25,387 nt of DNA from Tieghemiomyces parasiticus. Taxonomy: Eukaryota > Kickxellomycota > Dimargaritomycetes > Dimargaritales > Dimargaritaceae. The translations under genes and the position numbers were made by a program. The notes under the pieces were generated by a model. It saw only the letters and a program-made list of their open reading frames with translations, was not told the origin of the DNA and searched no databases. The first letter of the stretch is position 1. Every line of letters starts with the position of its first letter. The stretch covers positions 1-25,387 of the forward strand of contig JANBPT010000707.1 in assembly GCA_027575765.1 (NCBI GenBank). Direction: 5' to 3'. This document shows, piece after piece, positions 9,186 through 19,503 of the stretch.

Positions 9186-10478
9186 TTATGCCCAATCCTT
9201 GGCCTGGGGTAGCTTATCGGTCAATTGCCGTACGGTGTAATCCCAGACCTGTTTTTGAACTTGGACGCTTCGTGCGGCCTCAGAAGTTGCCCGAGGCTCG
9301 AGGTCAAAGAAGTAGACCCCAGACACGTCGCGAACCTCAGGAGCCAAGCACAGATAAATCAGGGTGAGGGCTCCCTGGGCCGGACTCAGCAGGACCATAT
9401 CCAGCAGAGTACCCAACTTGGAAAGGCCGGGGGTGTATCGGTAGAGTCCCGTCGAGACCGGACCGGGGTGGCAAGCGTTGACCGTGATGCGGTGATGACC
9501 CTGGAGGTCCGGGTCGGCGGCGAGCCGACGGCTGAGTTCCGCCGTGAAACAGATATTGGCCAGTTTGCTCATGCCGTAGTTGACGAGTGGGTGGTACTTG
9601 GCCGGATCTTCGAGTACCGCCGGGTCAAACTTCGGCTCCGATAGGTGGGCCACGGAGCTCACGTTGATGATGCGTGCAAAGCTACTACGCTTCTCGTTTC
9701 CCTGTTTGTCGCTTGGGGACCAGGACACGGTCCGCTTGATCACGGGCAACAGGCCCATAGTGAGTACGAAATGACCCACATGATTGACCCCCCACTGGCT
9801 CTCAAACCCGTCGGCCGTGCGCGCGTAGGGCGTGTACATGATCCCGGCGTTATTGACCAGCACGTGTAGGGGCCATCCGCGCCGACGGTACGCCTCAACA
9901 AAACCTTGAACCGACTCGAGCGACGCCAGATCGAGCTCCATGAAGGTCATGTGTCGCAAATCGGTTTCCTGCACAATGCGATCCATGGCGTGCTCGGCTG
10001 CCAGCGCCGACCGGCACGCCAGCACTACAAAGTAACCGGCCTGCAGCAGAGCCTTGGTGGTTTCATACCCGCAGCCGGAATTGGCCCCCGTCACAATGGC
10101 TACCGGACGACGGGAGTCGGTCTGGTCGGCAGGCGCAAGCGGTGTCCCCTCTCCCTCCTCGGTGTGGTCAAACCCACTGGAACGACGTGGCCGCGGGTAG
10201 TAGTCGTTGTTATGACCCGCTCCGGGGTTGGGTGTATGCCCACCTTCAATCGGGGGAAGGTCAGCCATACGGACTAGACGGGTAATGCGGCTGCGCGTAC
10301 TGATACGACCTTCAAAGAGAGCCTCGCCGAAGTGACTGAGGAATTCGAGGCCGCCTATGAGGTTGCAGCGCCAGCTGTTGGGAAGGGCGGTTTGGCGGCC
10401 GATCCAAAACTGAGCTTGGTCGATGACGCTAGGTTGCGCAACGACTACGTTGGAAGTGGAGGGTGTGGTATCGCTCAT
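9186..10478 (-). CDS. Short-chain dehydrogenase/reductase (retinol dehydrogenase-like)
   Basis: NAD(P)-dependent oxidoreductase with a classical SDR fold, closest in layout to retinol dehydrogenase 11-14 and WWOX-like enzymes, which act on retinoid, steroid or other lipid carbonyls. The protein is 430 residues from the ATG at 10478. The cofactor motif is TGANSGCG (about 130-137; the usual Ile is Cys), then NNAG (209-212), catalytic Ser in IINVSS (274-275) and the YGMSK active site with Tyr301 and Lys305, followed by HPGPVSTGL. About 125 residues precede the Rossmann fold, longer than usual, with a Pro/Gly-rich linker. The frame stays open upstream of the ATG to about 10690, so a 5' exon is possible (see findings). 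Divergent from SPF1. The substrate cannot be told from sequence. Confidence 0.9.
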   Translation of the reverse strand: MSDTTPSTSNVVVAQPSVIDQAQFWIGRQTALPNSWRCNLIGGLEFLSHFGEALFEGRISTRSRITRLVRMADLPPIEGGHTPNPGAGHNNDYYPRPRRSSGFDHTEEGEGTPLAPADQTDSRRPVAIVTGANSGCGYETTKALLQAGYFVVLACRSALAAEHAMDRIVQETDLRHMTFMELDLASLESVQGFVEAYRRRGWPLHVLVNNAGIMYTPYARTADGFESQWGVNHVGHFVLTMGLLPVIKRTVSWSPSDKQGNEKRSSFARIINVSSVAHLSEPKFDPAVLEDPAKYHPLVNYGMSKLANICFTAELSRRLAADPDLQGHHRITVNACHPGPVSTGLYRYTPGLSKLGTLLDMVLLSPAQGALTLIYLCLAPEVRDVSGVYFFDLEPRATSEAARSVQVQKQVWDYTVRQLTDKLPQAKDWA

Positions 10479-11714
10479 GGTAATGTCGAGGCAGGAGGGA
10501 GTTGGGAATGAGGACACGTCGGGGGTGATAGAGTCGTGTAACTGAGGAATGGAGGGTAGAGGAAAAGGCTGGAGCGCTGGGTTAATGGGCCGTTGGGGAG
10601 GGGATGTCAGAGCAAAGTTCTGATCAGCTCGTGGTAGACCAATAGGCTGGCAGCGAGGAACGGTGCCTTCCTGGGTGGGGCTGTGGTATTAGACTGGCCA
10701 GTTTTGATAGTTGGCCTTGGAGTCTCGATTTACTGCACTGGACAGCTATCAATTCGCACCAACCTAGACCACGGCCCTTGCGTCTCAGTAGCCGTCTTTT
10801 CAGCGGGGACGCGTTACCTGGCCGGGTTGTTGGTGGCCTTGATAGGCCGGGCGATGAGCATGGTTTGTTATGCACACGGTGGGACCTGACGGGCAGAGGG
10901 TGTTTGCCGTTGTGTTGACAGGAAGCCATACACACCGGCAAGGCTTGTGTTTGTTGTCGCGGAAGCCTACGATGGTGCGGGGCGGGCTGGTCCGAAGCCA
11001 GCCTGGTTGTGTGGCGGAGACTATATACTGCCTTGGCATACCTCTCTGGAGATTGGAAACGGTGCCCTTGGCGTTGCACGTTTTACAATCATAATCGATT
11101 CTCATTCCATCCACAGTCAGAAGGGAATCCCTCCTTAATAAACAAGATTACGCCATCTTTATGGAACTAACGTACCCGCTGCACACCGTACTGCATGCGA
11201 GGGTAGGAAACGAGGCGGTAGCCACTGTACTACAACGCGGAGGTTGAGGAGACGGCCCTTGACGGTTTGCCATGCCAAGTGGTGATGTATCCGCCCGTTT
11301 GCTCATACGGGATCATGAAATTTATCTCCCACGGCGTCAGCAAAGCCTATACATCGACTCATGATTGGTCAAACCAAACGAGTAGACCTGCTGAGCGGAG
11401 TGGGGAAGGGGGCGGGGAAACATTGGCAGCCAACGCGTGTTGTCTGGTCTCCTCTATACGCTCCATAGCTGTGTGCCACGTCGCGCAGTTCGTTGGGTCC
11501 GGCGAGCGGAACACTATCGGCCAGGCTTTCCGTAATTTCGACTCGCGCGGCTGCCGTGATGTCTCTGTAGCCTAACCAGTAAGTCCATCGCGATTCCCTC
11601 AACCTGCGATGCACTTGACCGAGACTGGCATACATTATCATTATATTCAAGCTCTTCGCCGCATTCCATCCGAGCTGCGACTTTTCATTAGACGCCCTAC
11701 CCTCCTCTGGTACC
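10479..11714. promoter_or_regulatory. Divergent SDR/SPF1 upstream region
   Basis: This 1.2-kb region lies between the two start codons and must hold both promoters. On the minus strand, 11114-10818 is an open 99-codon frame starting with ATG and ending at a GTAACG donor, a candidate 5' exon for the SDR gene or a leader. No domain is recognised in it. Other frames here (for example 11758-11369 minus) look random. Confidence 0.4.
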
Positions 11715-14700
11715 ATGGCGAGGTAAGCGACAGGTTCTTGCACGACGATCGGGTGCATTTACCCTGTGAACATCCCTATCAGATTGGAGGGCCCTTGCCT
11801 CTGTCAACGTAGCTCACTCACCGTTCTTCCCCACCTGCACCTACTACCACTGACGCACCCTTAGCCCCAACGCCCTCGTGCCCTCAAAGTCGATCGAGCG
11901 GGCCTCGCTCCACGTGCGCTTGCCGCGCTGGCAGCATTTGTACGCCTGGCCCTTCCTCTCGTTGTACCCACTCTGGCTCGCGGTTTACGTATCCTATTAT
12001 GACCAGTACCTTGGGTCAGTCGAGTACACCTTTGTTTCGCTCGGGTTCCTCCTGGTGGCCAACTTTCTCACCTTTCTGGTTGGCCAATGGAGCGTCCCCA
12101 TCAAGGCGCGCACGACCTGCCAGCGGACTACTGACGTGAATCACGCCGACGTAATCCTCGTTACACCCGTCAAACACCAGGGAAAGAGCCAGCTTTGCCC
12201 ACTGCACCGGGGCCCGCCTACCACGCACCACCCTGAAGGCCCGCTGTACTTTGAGTTCCAAAAGAAGCGCTACACGTACGAGCCTGCCGAAGGCCGGTTC
12301 GTCAAGATTCGGTACCCAACCAAGGACCGCCCGACCCTCGACACGTTCCAAACCAGTCGCGGGCTCACGACCGCCACAGCCGTCACCGAGTGCGCCGAAA
12401 CCTACGGCGCCAATAGATTCGACGTGCCCATCCCGACATTCCAGGAACTGTTCAAAGAACACGCCGTGGCACCTTTCTTTGTGTTCCAAATCTTTTGTGT
12501 CGGCCTCTGGTTCCTCGATGAGTACTGGTACTACTCGCTCTTCACATTGTGCATGCTGGTGGTGTTTGAGTCCACCCTGGTATTCCAGCGCCAACGCACC
12601 CTCAAGGAGTTCCGCAGCCTGGCCCTCAGTCCCTTTGAACTTCAGGTGTACCGCGAGGGCCGTTGGATCCCTATCCTGTCCGACCAGCTTCTTCCCGGGG
12701 ACCTGTGCTCCATCACCCGGTCCCAGGGTGAGGCCGCCGTGCCCTGCGATATGCTGCTCGTCGGTGGTACCTGCATTGTAAATGAGGCCATGCTGTCTGG
12801 CGAATCCACCCCGCTGCTCAAAGAGTCCATCGCCCTCCGCGAGCCGACCGACCGCCTCGACATGACCGGCGCCGATAAGGTTCACACGCTGTTTGGCGGG
12901 ACCAAGATTCTCCAAGTCACCCCACTGGCGGCCGCGGCCGGCGACAGGTCAGCCCTGGACTGCCTGGCGACCAGTGGCGCTCCACCCCCACCGCCCGACG
13001 GCGGGTGTACCGCCTACGTCCTCCGCACGGGTTTCGGTTCGGCGCAGGGAAAGCTGGTCCGCACGATGATCTTCAACACTGACCGGGTGTCGGCCAACAA
13101 TGCCGAAGCGCTCCTCTTCATCCTATTCCTCCTTATCTTCGCCCTGGCCGCTGCGTCCTACGTGTGGAACGAAGGCATGAACAACCCGAAACGCAAGAAG
13201 TTCAAGGTCATCCTCGACTGCATTATGATTGTAACCTCTGTGGTGCCCCCCGAGCTGCCCATGGAACTCTCGCTGGCCGTCAACACGTCTCTCGTCGCCC
13301 TATCTCGTTACGCCATCTTCTGTACTGAGCCATTCCGTATCCCATTCGCTGGCAAGCTCGACATTTGTTGCTTCGATAAGACCGGGACCCTTACCGGGGA
13401 AAATCTCGTCGTGGAGGGCGTGGCGGGCATTGGCCCCGAGTTGACAGACCTGTACGCCCCCAACCGGCTCCCCCAGGAGACCACTCTTACGCTATCCAGC
13501 GCCCACGCCCTCGTCCTCATGGATGACGATGCGGTCGTTGGTGATCCCATGGAAAAGGTCGCCCTCCAGGCCGTCGGCTGGCAGCTCCAACCCCACGATG
13601 TGGTGGTTCCTTCTACTGAAGCTAAAGACGGTAGCGTGGACTCGGAGAGTGGACCGCCGACGGTCTCCCCTACCGCCGGACTCACCGTGCTCCGTCGTTA
13701 CCAGTTTTCATCGGCTCTCAAGCGCATGTCGACCATTGTGCGGTACACCGACCGCGCGACGACTCACCCGTCGCAAACCTCGTCCCCGCGACACTTTGCC
13801 GCCGTGAAGGGTGCCCCTGAAACCCTTCAAACCATGTTCTCCGAGGTGCCCGCCGGCTACGAAGCGGCCTACAAGTCGTTCAGCCGGCGCGGTAGCCGTG
13901 TCCTCGCTCTCGGTTTCAAGCCCCTTACCGGGGTGCTCTCGGACAGCCCGACCGAGGTGCAGCTCAATGCCATCACCCGCGAGACCGTGGAATCCGAGCT
14001 CCGTTTCGTTGGGTTCCTCGTGTTCCACTGTCCACTTAAACCCGACTCTAAGCGTGCCATCGAGATGCTCAACAATTCGTCGCACCGCGTCGTCATGATT
14101 ACCGGGGATAATCCCCTCACGGCTTGTCATATCGCCGGGCAGTTGGATATCGTCACCCGGCCCGTGCTGGTTTTAGATGTCCACCATGACGGCGGGGTCA
14201 CCGGGAAGGGAGACGTTAAGCAGGAGGAGCAGCCGGCTACCACTGAGCTGCGCTGGACCAGTATCGACGAGACGGTGGTGATCTCGCAGGACCCCGCGGC
14301 CCAGACGCTCCCGGCCGACTTGACCACTACCTACGACCTTTGCCTAACCGGTGGTGCCCTGGCCGTCCTCGAGAATGACACCCGCGCCCAGCCGCTCATC
14401 GAACACCTCATTTCGCACGTCTGGGTCTACGCGCGTGTGTCCCCCGGTCAAAAGGAAGCCATCTTGACCACCATGAAATCCCTAGGCTTCTATACGCTCA
14501 TGTGTGGCGACGGGACCAACGACGTGGGGGCGCTCAAACAGGCCCACGTTGGTGTTGCCCTTCTGGACGGCCAGCCCGAAGACCTGGCCCGGATCGCCCA
14601 GCGCCAACAGATTGACCGTATGAAGGCCGCTTACGAGAGCCAGCTCAAGTTTTCCGAACGCTTCGGAATGCCCCCACCTGCCCCCCATCCCACACTAAAG

Positions 14701-16031
14701 GCTATCATGGATGCTGAGGACCGCAAGAAGTGCCGCGCGGAGAAACGAAAGAAGAAGGCTTTGAAGACGGTGCAAGCGTCAGCCGCCGGCGAGGATAATG
14801 GGGAGGCCGAGAAGAGTGCGGAGGCGGCAGGTGAGAAGGCGGTGGCTGTGGACGTTACGGCTGCTGGAGGAGAGGCCACAAAGACCAAGAAGAAGAAAAA
14901 GAAGACCAAGTCGTCCAAGTCCACTGAGGTGAGCCAGGTAAGGATCGTGTGTGTGTGTGTGTGTGTGACTGGTTTACGCAGTTTCCTACGTGGTGTACAG
15001 CTCGTCAATCGTTGTGGAGGATGTTTGTTTTTTAACATCCAACCTAACCTGACATCGGCCATGCTTACTAACTTTTTACACTCTCATCCAATCATCCTGC
15101 CACAATGACAATTCTCCCTGCCCAGACTGCCACCGCGGCTGCGACGACCGCGTCTCCGTCGGCCCCCGGGGCTCCCGGCACGGCCAAGGCTAACGAGGCG
15201 CTGCAAAACCTGATCCAGCAGCTGGAGATGGATGACGAGGTCCCGACGATCAAATTTGGTGATGCCTCTGTGGCTTCTCCGTTCACTTCCAAGCTATCGA
15301 CGGTGATGTCAGTTTGCAACATTGTCCGGCAAGGCCGGTGCACGCTGGTGGCCACCCTCCAAATGTACAAGATCCTGGCGCTTAACTCGCTCATCTCGGC
15401 GTACAGTCTCAGTGTCCTGTACCTCGACGGTATCAAGTTCGGTGACACGCAGGTGACCATCCTGGGTATCCTCGTGGCCGTCTGCTTCATGTGCATCTCC
15501 CGTGCCTCCCCGCGTGAGGAACTCAGCCGCCAGCGGCCCCAGTCCAACATTTTCAACCCGTACATTATCCTCTCGGTCATGGGCCAGTTTGCCGTCCACA
15601 TCGCGGCCCTCATTTATGTCACCCAGGGGGCTAAACGCCACGATGCCATGTTTGCCGAGGGCACCGAAGTCGAACTGGACGCCGAGTTCGCCCCCAGTTT
15701 GCTTAACACTGCGGTCTACCTCATCTCGCTGTCAATGCAGATCTCGACCTTCGCCATCAATTACCAGGGGTATCCCTTCCGTGAGAGCCTCCAGGAAAAT
15801 AAGGTGCTGTATCGGGGATTGCTGCTCGTCGGCGGGATCGCGGTTTTGGGCGCGACCGAGCTTGTGAGCGAGCTGAATGAGCTCATGAAGTTCGTTCCCT
15901 TGCCTCCGGCCTTTAAACCCCAGCTCCTCATGGCGATGGTTCTGGATTTTGGCGTCGCATGGGGTATCGAGTGGGTCTGTAGTAAGCTCTTCTCGGATAA
16001 CCGACCCAAGGATATCGTGTTGCGGCGTTAG
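11715..16031 (+). CDS. SPF1: P5A-type ATPase, ER transmembrane-helix dislocase
   Basis: Spf1/ATP13A1 family pump that extracts mis-inserted transmembrane helices from the ER membrane. CDS = 11715-11722, 11865-14937, 15126-16031, 1328 residues (yeast Spf1 1215). Exon 1 encodes only ATG GCG AG; splicing gives MASPNALVPSKSIERASL, aligning with the Spf1 N-terminus. Motifs: IPTFQELFKEHAVAPFFVFQ; actuator loop LSGEST (314-316 SGE); P5A signature PPELPMEL (464-); phosphorylated Asp507 in CFDKTGTLTGE; KGAPE; TGDNPLTACHIA; GDGTND (884-889). Exon 3 carries FGDASVASPFTSKL, the remaining membrane helices and NYQGYPFRESL. A Lys/Ala-rich cytosolic insertion (about 948-1065) sits between the P domain and M5. 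The 142-nt intron 1 and 188-nt intron 2 (TACTAAC at 15066-15072) support the joins. AATAAA at 16225. Confidence 0.96.
14947..14967 (+). repeat. (GT)n microsatellite inside SPF1 intron 2
   Basis: About ten GT units lie a few bases downstream of the two candidate 5' splice sites of intron 2. Read as coding they would give a Cys/Val repeat (VCVCVCV) between conserved parts of the ATPase, which supports this stretch being intronic. Confidence 0.9.
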
Positions 16032-16435
16032 GTCGGGTCTGAATCGTCCAAGTGGCGTAGCCCCCCCCTCCCCCCCTTCGCCCACCAAACCTCCTCGCCC
16101 ATTCCTTGTTTCGCCCTGTTTCTAATATCTTGTCAATTCTCCGAAAATTGGACGGTTAGATAGTAAATCATTTAGAGTCGATTCACAATTCCGAAGTGTC
16201 GACTTGGATAGGGGAAGGATCGTGAATAAAGCCGGAAGTTTAGGCGAAGAGAAGCAGGCGATGCATCTGGCGGAGCTTCGGATATCCATCCGATCCTGAA
16301 ACCCTCACCGAGCTTTCCCGTTAGATTTACTAAGGGTGGCAAACCTTCCATGATGTGAGCTCTCGATATCGCTCCACCAGTAAGCCGTGATCATGAGATT
16401 CCCAGCTATTGCGGGTCCTTCTCGCAAACTATTTA
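16032..16435. other. Convergent 3' intergenic region
   Basis: SPF1 and the UPF0390 gene end facing each other here, 404 bp apart. C-rich runs occur at about 16061-16076. An AATAAA at 16225-16230 on the plus strand is a reasonable polyadenylation signal for SPF1. No gene seen. Confidence 0.55.
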
Positions 16436-17064
16436 TTATTTCTTGCCCTTTTTATCCTTCTTGTCTTTCTGGACCGCACTGCTGAGGATGGTTAGTTTGC
16501 CAACAGCACTGGCCCGTGTCGCCATCATCTTCTCAAGGTTGCGACTGACATTAGCGTGCATTTTCTAGGGGATAGGGAGTAGTGGTTTGGTGTGTAGAGG
16601 GGCGTTGGAATGATTGTATTGCGTTAGGACACTATAGTAATTGTTAATGTCTTGGTCTGGGGCCGAGCAAATATTGAGCGGAGCCCGTTAATCCGCCTCC
16701 TTGAGAAGCGGACCTACCTTCTTAAGCTGGCGCTGCTGGACTAGGGTCTTGTTTTTGGGAGCCAACTGGCGGACTGGTGAAAAAGGGTAGGAATATACAC
16801 CAGGCGAGGTTAGCTACTATCAAGCCTTGGGTGAGGAACCTAGCTTTCGTCTAAACCCTTAGGTTGGGGAGCAACCGGCGCTAAACGGCCTGCAATTGGC
16901 AAGTATCATCAGTCAAGTTTTCTCGGGCATACCAGACATATGCCAACGCCCGTCCGGGACCCGGCTTGGTCAGAGATTCACTTACCACCTTTCTTGATGG
17001 TATTGGTCCGCGCCTCCTTGGCAGCAGCGTTTGCAGCCTTGATCTTGGTAGTACCCTGGGCCAT
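16436..17064 (-). CDS. UPF0390 (DUF2462) small basic protein, three exons
   Basis: Small Lys-rich protein of the UPF0390 family, related to human C19orf53 (Leydig cell tumor 10 kDa homolog), reported as nucleolar; molecular role is unclear. CDS on the minus strand: 17064-16986, 16773-16718, 16564-16436, 87 residues. Exon 1 gives MAQGTTKIKAANAAAKEA and ends in phase 1. Exon 2 gives RQLAPKNKTLVQQRQLKK. Exon 3 gives KMHANVSRNLEKMMATRAS and a KDKKDKKGKK tail. The MAQG start, central PKKN-like basic motif, N-x-x-x-EKMMA helix and Lys-rich end follow the family pattern and length (about 80-100 residues). Introns of 212 and 153 nt have GTAAG/GTAGG donors, CTAAC branches and CAG/TAG acceptors. Each exon is too short to stand out alone. 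Confidence 0.88.
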
Positions 17065-17524
17065 GACTATGAATGTGTATAAGCGGAGAACTCGGGGGGA
17101 GGGGGAGGAGGCAATGTACCAGGGCGTTCAAAAGAATGGCAAGGTTGCGGTGGTTGACAAGGGACGAAGGGTATAACAATCTACAGTAGTCAACTTTCAG
17201 AGTGCTACGCCGGGCCGCTCTGGCTGTCACAGGCTACCAGCCAAAACAAAAAAAAAAGAAAAAAAGGAAAAGCGGAGGGTCAGTGGCTGGTGGAGTGGGT
17301 CACTTCTACGCAGTTGGCAGTCAGTGACAAATGCGCTAGCCAGAAAGCAAAGAGGCACATTAGTTCAACCTTCACGTACATTCCTAAGTATTTACTACTC
17401 TTGGAGGCTCTCGACTTACCGTTATGCATTTATTCTCCTCCTTGACTTCTCTCTTCGTCGCATTCCTGTCGCTCATCTGCCACAATCCTGTTCTCTTCAA
17501 CGCGGCCCACATAATAGCTTCACC
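17065..17524. promoter_or_regulatory. Divergent UPF0390/CWC25 promoter region
   Basis: This 460-bp region separates the start codons of two divergent genes. It contains an almost uninterrupted A-rich tract at about 17245-17273, the kind of poly(dA) stretch that often marks nucleosome-depleted fungal promoters. The functional reading is inference. Confidence 0.5.
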
Positions 17525-19110
17525 ATGGGCGCCGGCGACCTCAATTTGAAAAAGTCCTGGCACCCGCTGACCTTCCGCAACCAGGAAAAGATATGGAAGG
17601 CAGAGCAGAAGGCCGCTGAGGAACAGCAGAAGCTTGAGCAGCTCCGTAAGGAGCTTGAAGAAGAGCGTGGACTACAGGAACTGGCCAACCTCCAGGAGGC
17701 CGCAGGTCTTAAGAAAAAATCGGACCGGCTCGAATGGATGTACACTGGCGGGAGTGGAGCTGTCGGACAGGACGGTGTCCCTACTAATGCCGAGGACCGC
17801 GAAGAGTACCTCCTGGGTCGTCGTAAAGTTGACGACCTGCTGGGCGGTCCGTCAACCACGCAAACGGAGGTAAGTAATTCGAACTGGTAACCACACTTCT
17901 ATCAGCAGTACGGGTCCGTAGTGGACGCCTGTCAAAGAATTCATACACTCTAACCTTTCCCAGTTCTTTTACCCGTTCTCCCCCCCTCTCCTCTATATAC
18001 CTTCCACCCTTATAGACCCTGGCCAGCGCACCCGCCGACTTCACGGCGCTCGGTAATACCAACGCCAACAGTACACGCGACACGCAAGCTAAAATCCGCG
18101 AAGACCCGCTCCTCATGATCAAACAGCAGGAGCAGGCCTACATCCAGAAACTCCAACGTGAGCGGCAGCTGGCGCAGCAGGCCAAAGAAGTGAAGGCCCG
18201 GATCAAGGCGCAAGCCAAACAGGAAAAGAAAGAGCAGAAAGCCCGAGAGAAGGCGCGGCGCAAAGACGAAAAGAGGCGGGCGAACGAGGAGGAGTCAGAT
18301 TCGAGGAGGTACCGTCGGGATGGAAGGGACGACCGGGGCTTCGATGCCTCAAGAGTCTCGGATGGTTATCGGCATCAACGGGATAGTCGGGAGCGCAGGG
18401 AGCGGCGGAATCATCACCACGGACACCATTCACGATCACGGTCGCCGTCATTTAGCCGGTCCTCTCGCGCCGAGCGGTCCCCACACCGTCATCCCCGAAG
18501 CCATCGGTCGCCCGGCCCAGCAGTCAGCCCCGCCCGGAATCCCAGCCCGCCACGGAACCCTACGCCGCCGCGGGAGCGCCAGCCGACGGCACAGCACCGG
18601 CACCGTCCAGTGGATGAAGATAGACCCCGCCGAAATGACTACCGGGATCGAAGCCCCCGGCGCGGTCGCCACCACACCCCGTCCCGGTCCCGCTCACCGC
18701 GGTCTGACCACCGCCACTACCGTAGCCGCCGCGACGAACCGAGGGGCCACAGCTCAGTTTCCCACCGCCGAGCCCGTAGTCCTTCCCCTGACGGTACACG
18801 GAGTGATCGAAATAGCCGTGAAGCGGATCGCCAGCGACGACTGCAGGCGATGATGGACAATGCCCGTGAACTTGACACGACCCGACGCCAGCGCGTCGAA
18901 GCTGAAGCAGCGGCTGAGACTGAACGGGCCAAGTTTGAAGCGGAAGAGGCCCAGCGGGTGGCCAATAGTAAGGGCGGCCAAGATCCAAATCACCCGGACT
19001 TTATACACCGGTTGGACGCTGTGGCTTACTCCGTCGGATCCAAATTGGGCCTTGCCGAACGGCTCCAGCGCAGCCGGACGTCTTTGCAGAAGGACCAGGA
19101 CCGGTTCTAG
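17525..19110 (+). CDS. CWC25: Pre-mRNA splicing factor CWC25, two exons
   Basis: Spliceosomal protein that joins after Prp2 remodelling and promotes the first transesterification by stabilising branch-site docking. CDS = 17525-17869 joined to 18016-19110, 479 residues. The N-terminus MGAGDLNLKKSWHPLTFRNQ and the EWMY segment (about 81-84) are the conserved Cwc25 core, followed by EEYLLGRRKVDDLL. Residues about 140-205 form a highly charged helical region, and about 205-375 is an Arg/Ser-rich (RS) domain with many SRSRSP-type repeats. A coiled-coil-like helix (about 395-440) and NHPDFI segment end the protein. The 146-nt intron has a GTAAGT donor and TATAG acceptor; an earlier CCCAG at 17965 would break the frame. 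Longer than yeast Cwc25 (179), close to metazoan homologs (about 425). AATAAA at 19178. Confidence 0.95.
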
Positions 19111-19503
19111 AGACCTACTTTTCCTCCAGCCTGGGCCTGGCGTATGTTTTTAGATGGCTATTGATAACAGCGGTAAAAATAAACCATAGTCAGATCATGC
19201 TTGTGTTTCCAAAGGGGTCTCCCTCCCATATATATATATTTATATATGTAGATATGAAGGTAACACGGATACACTGGCAATTGGCAGCCAATGAAGCTGT
19301 GACTTAATCGGTCCAAGTGTAAGCTTTGTGACCCATTGTTGACTCTATGGCGGTGTTTGCCACCTCTGACCCTGTTTGATTATAACTTGTCGGCTCATCG
19401 TCAGGGGGTTTCCGACAGCCCTCAAAAGTTTCCCCACGACTCATTCGTTAGTCCAACTTAGTGTAGACATTGTTCACATTCCTATTTCACACCCCTACCG
19501 CCC
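19111..19503. other. CWC25-APC5 intergenic region
   Basis: This holds the CWC25 3' untranslated region, with AATAAA at 19178-19183, then the APC5 upstream region. An alternating TA tract lies at 19227-19250. No gene is seen. Confidence 0.6.
19227..19250. repeat. TA-rich tract
   Basis: A run of TATATATATATTTATATATGTA. It falls about 250 bp upstream of the APC5 start, so it could act as a TATA-like or terminator-associated element, but position alone does not decide. Confidence 0.7.

Noticed and set aside
12016..12915. A 299-codon minus-strand frame inside SPF1.
   Set aside because: It is the antisense shadow of strongly conserved ATPase coding sequence, and the plus-strand protein explains the codon pattern.
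15105..16031. A separate 308-residue membrane protein starting with ATG at 15105.
   Set aside because: From residue 8 on it is the C-terminal membrane domain of P5A ATPases (FGDASVASPFTSKL onwards). It joins in phase to exon 2, and the ATG lies within the intron just before the CCCAG acceptor.
18320..18853. A 177-codon frame overlapping CWC25 in another phase.
   Set aside because: It comes from the repetitive codons of the RS domain read out of frame.
18115..19110. A stand-alone 331-residue RS-rich protein starting at 18115.
   Set aside because: The same frame continues upstream to an acceptor at 18015 and joins in phase to the conserved Cwc25 N-terminus encoded by 17525-17869.
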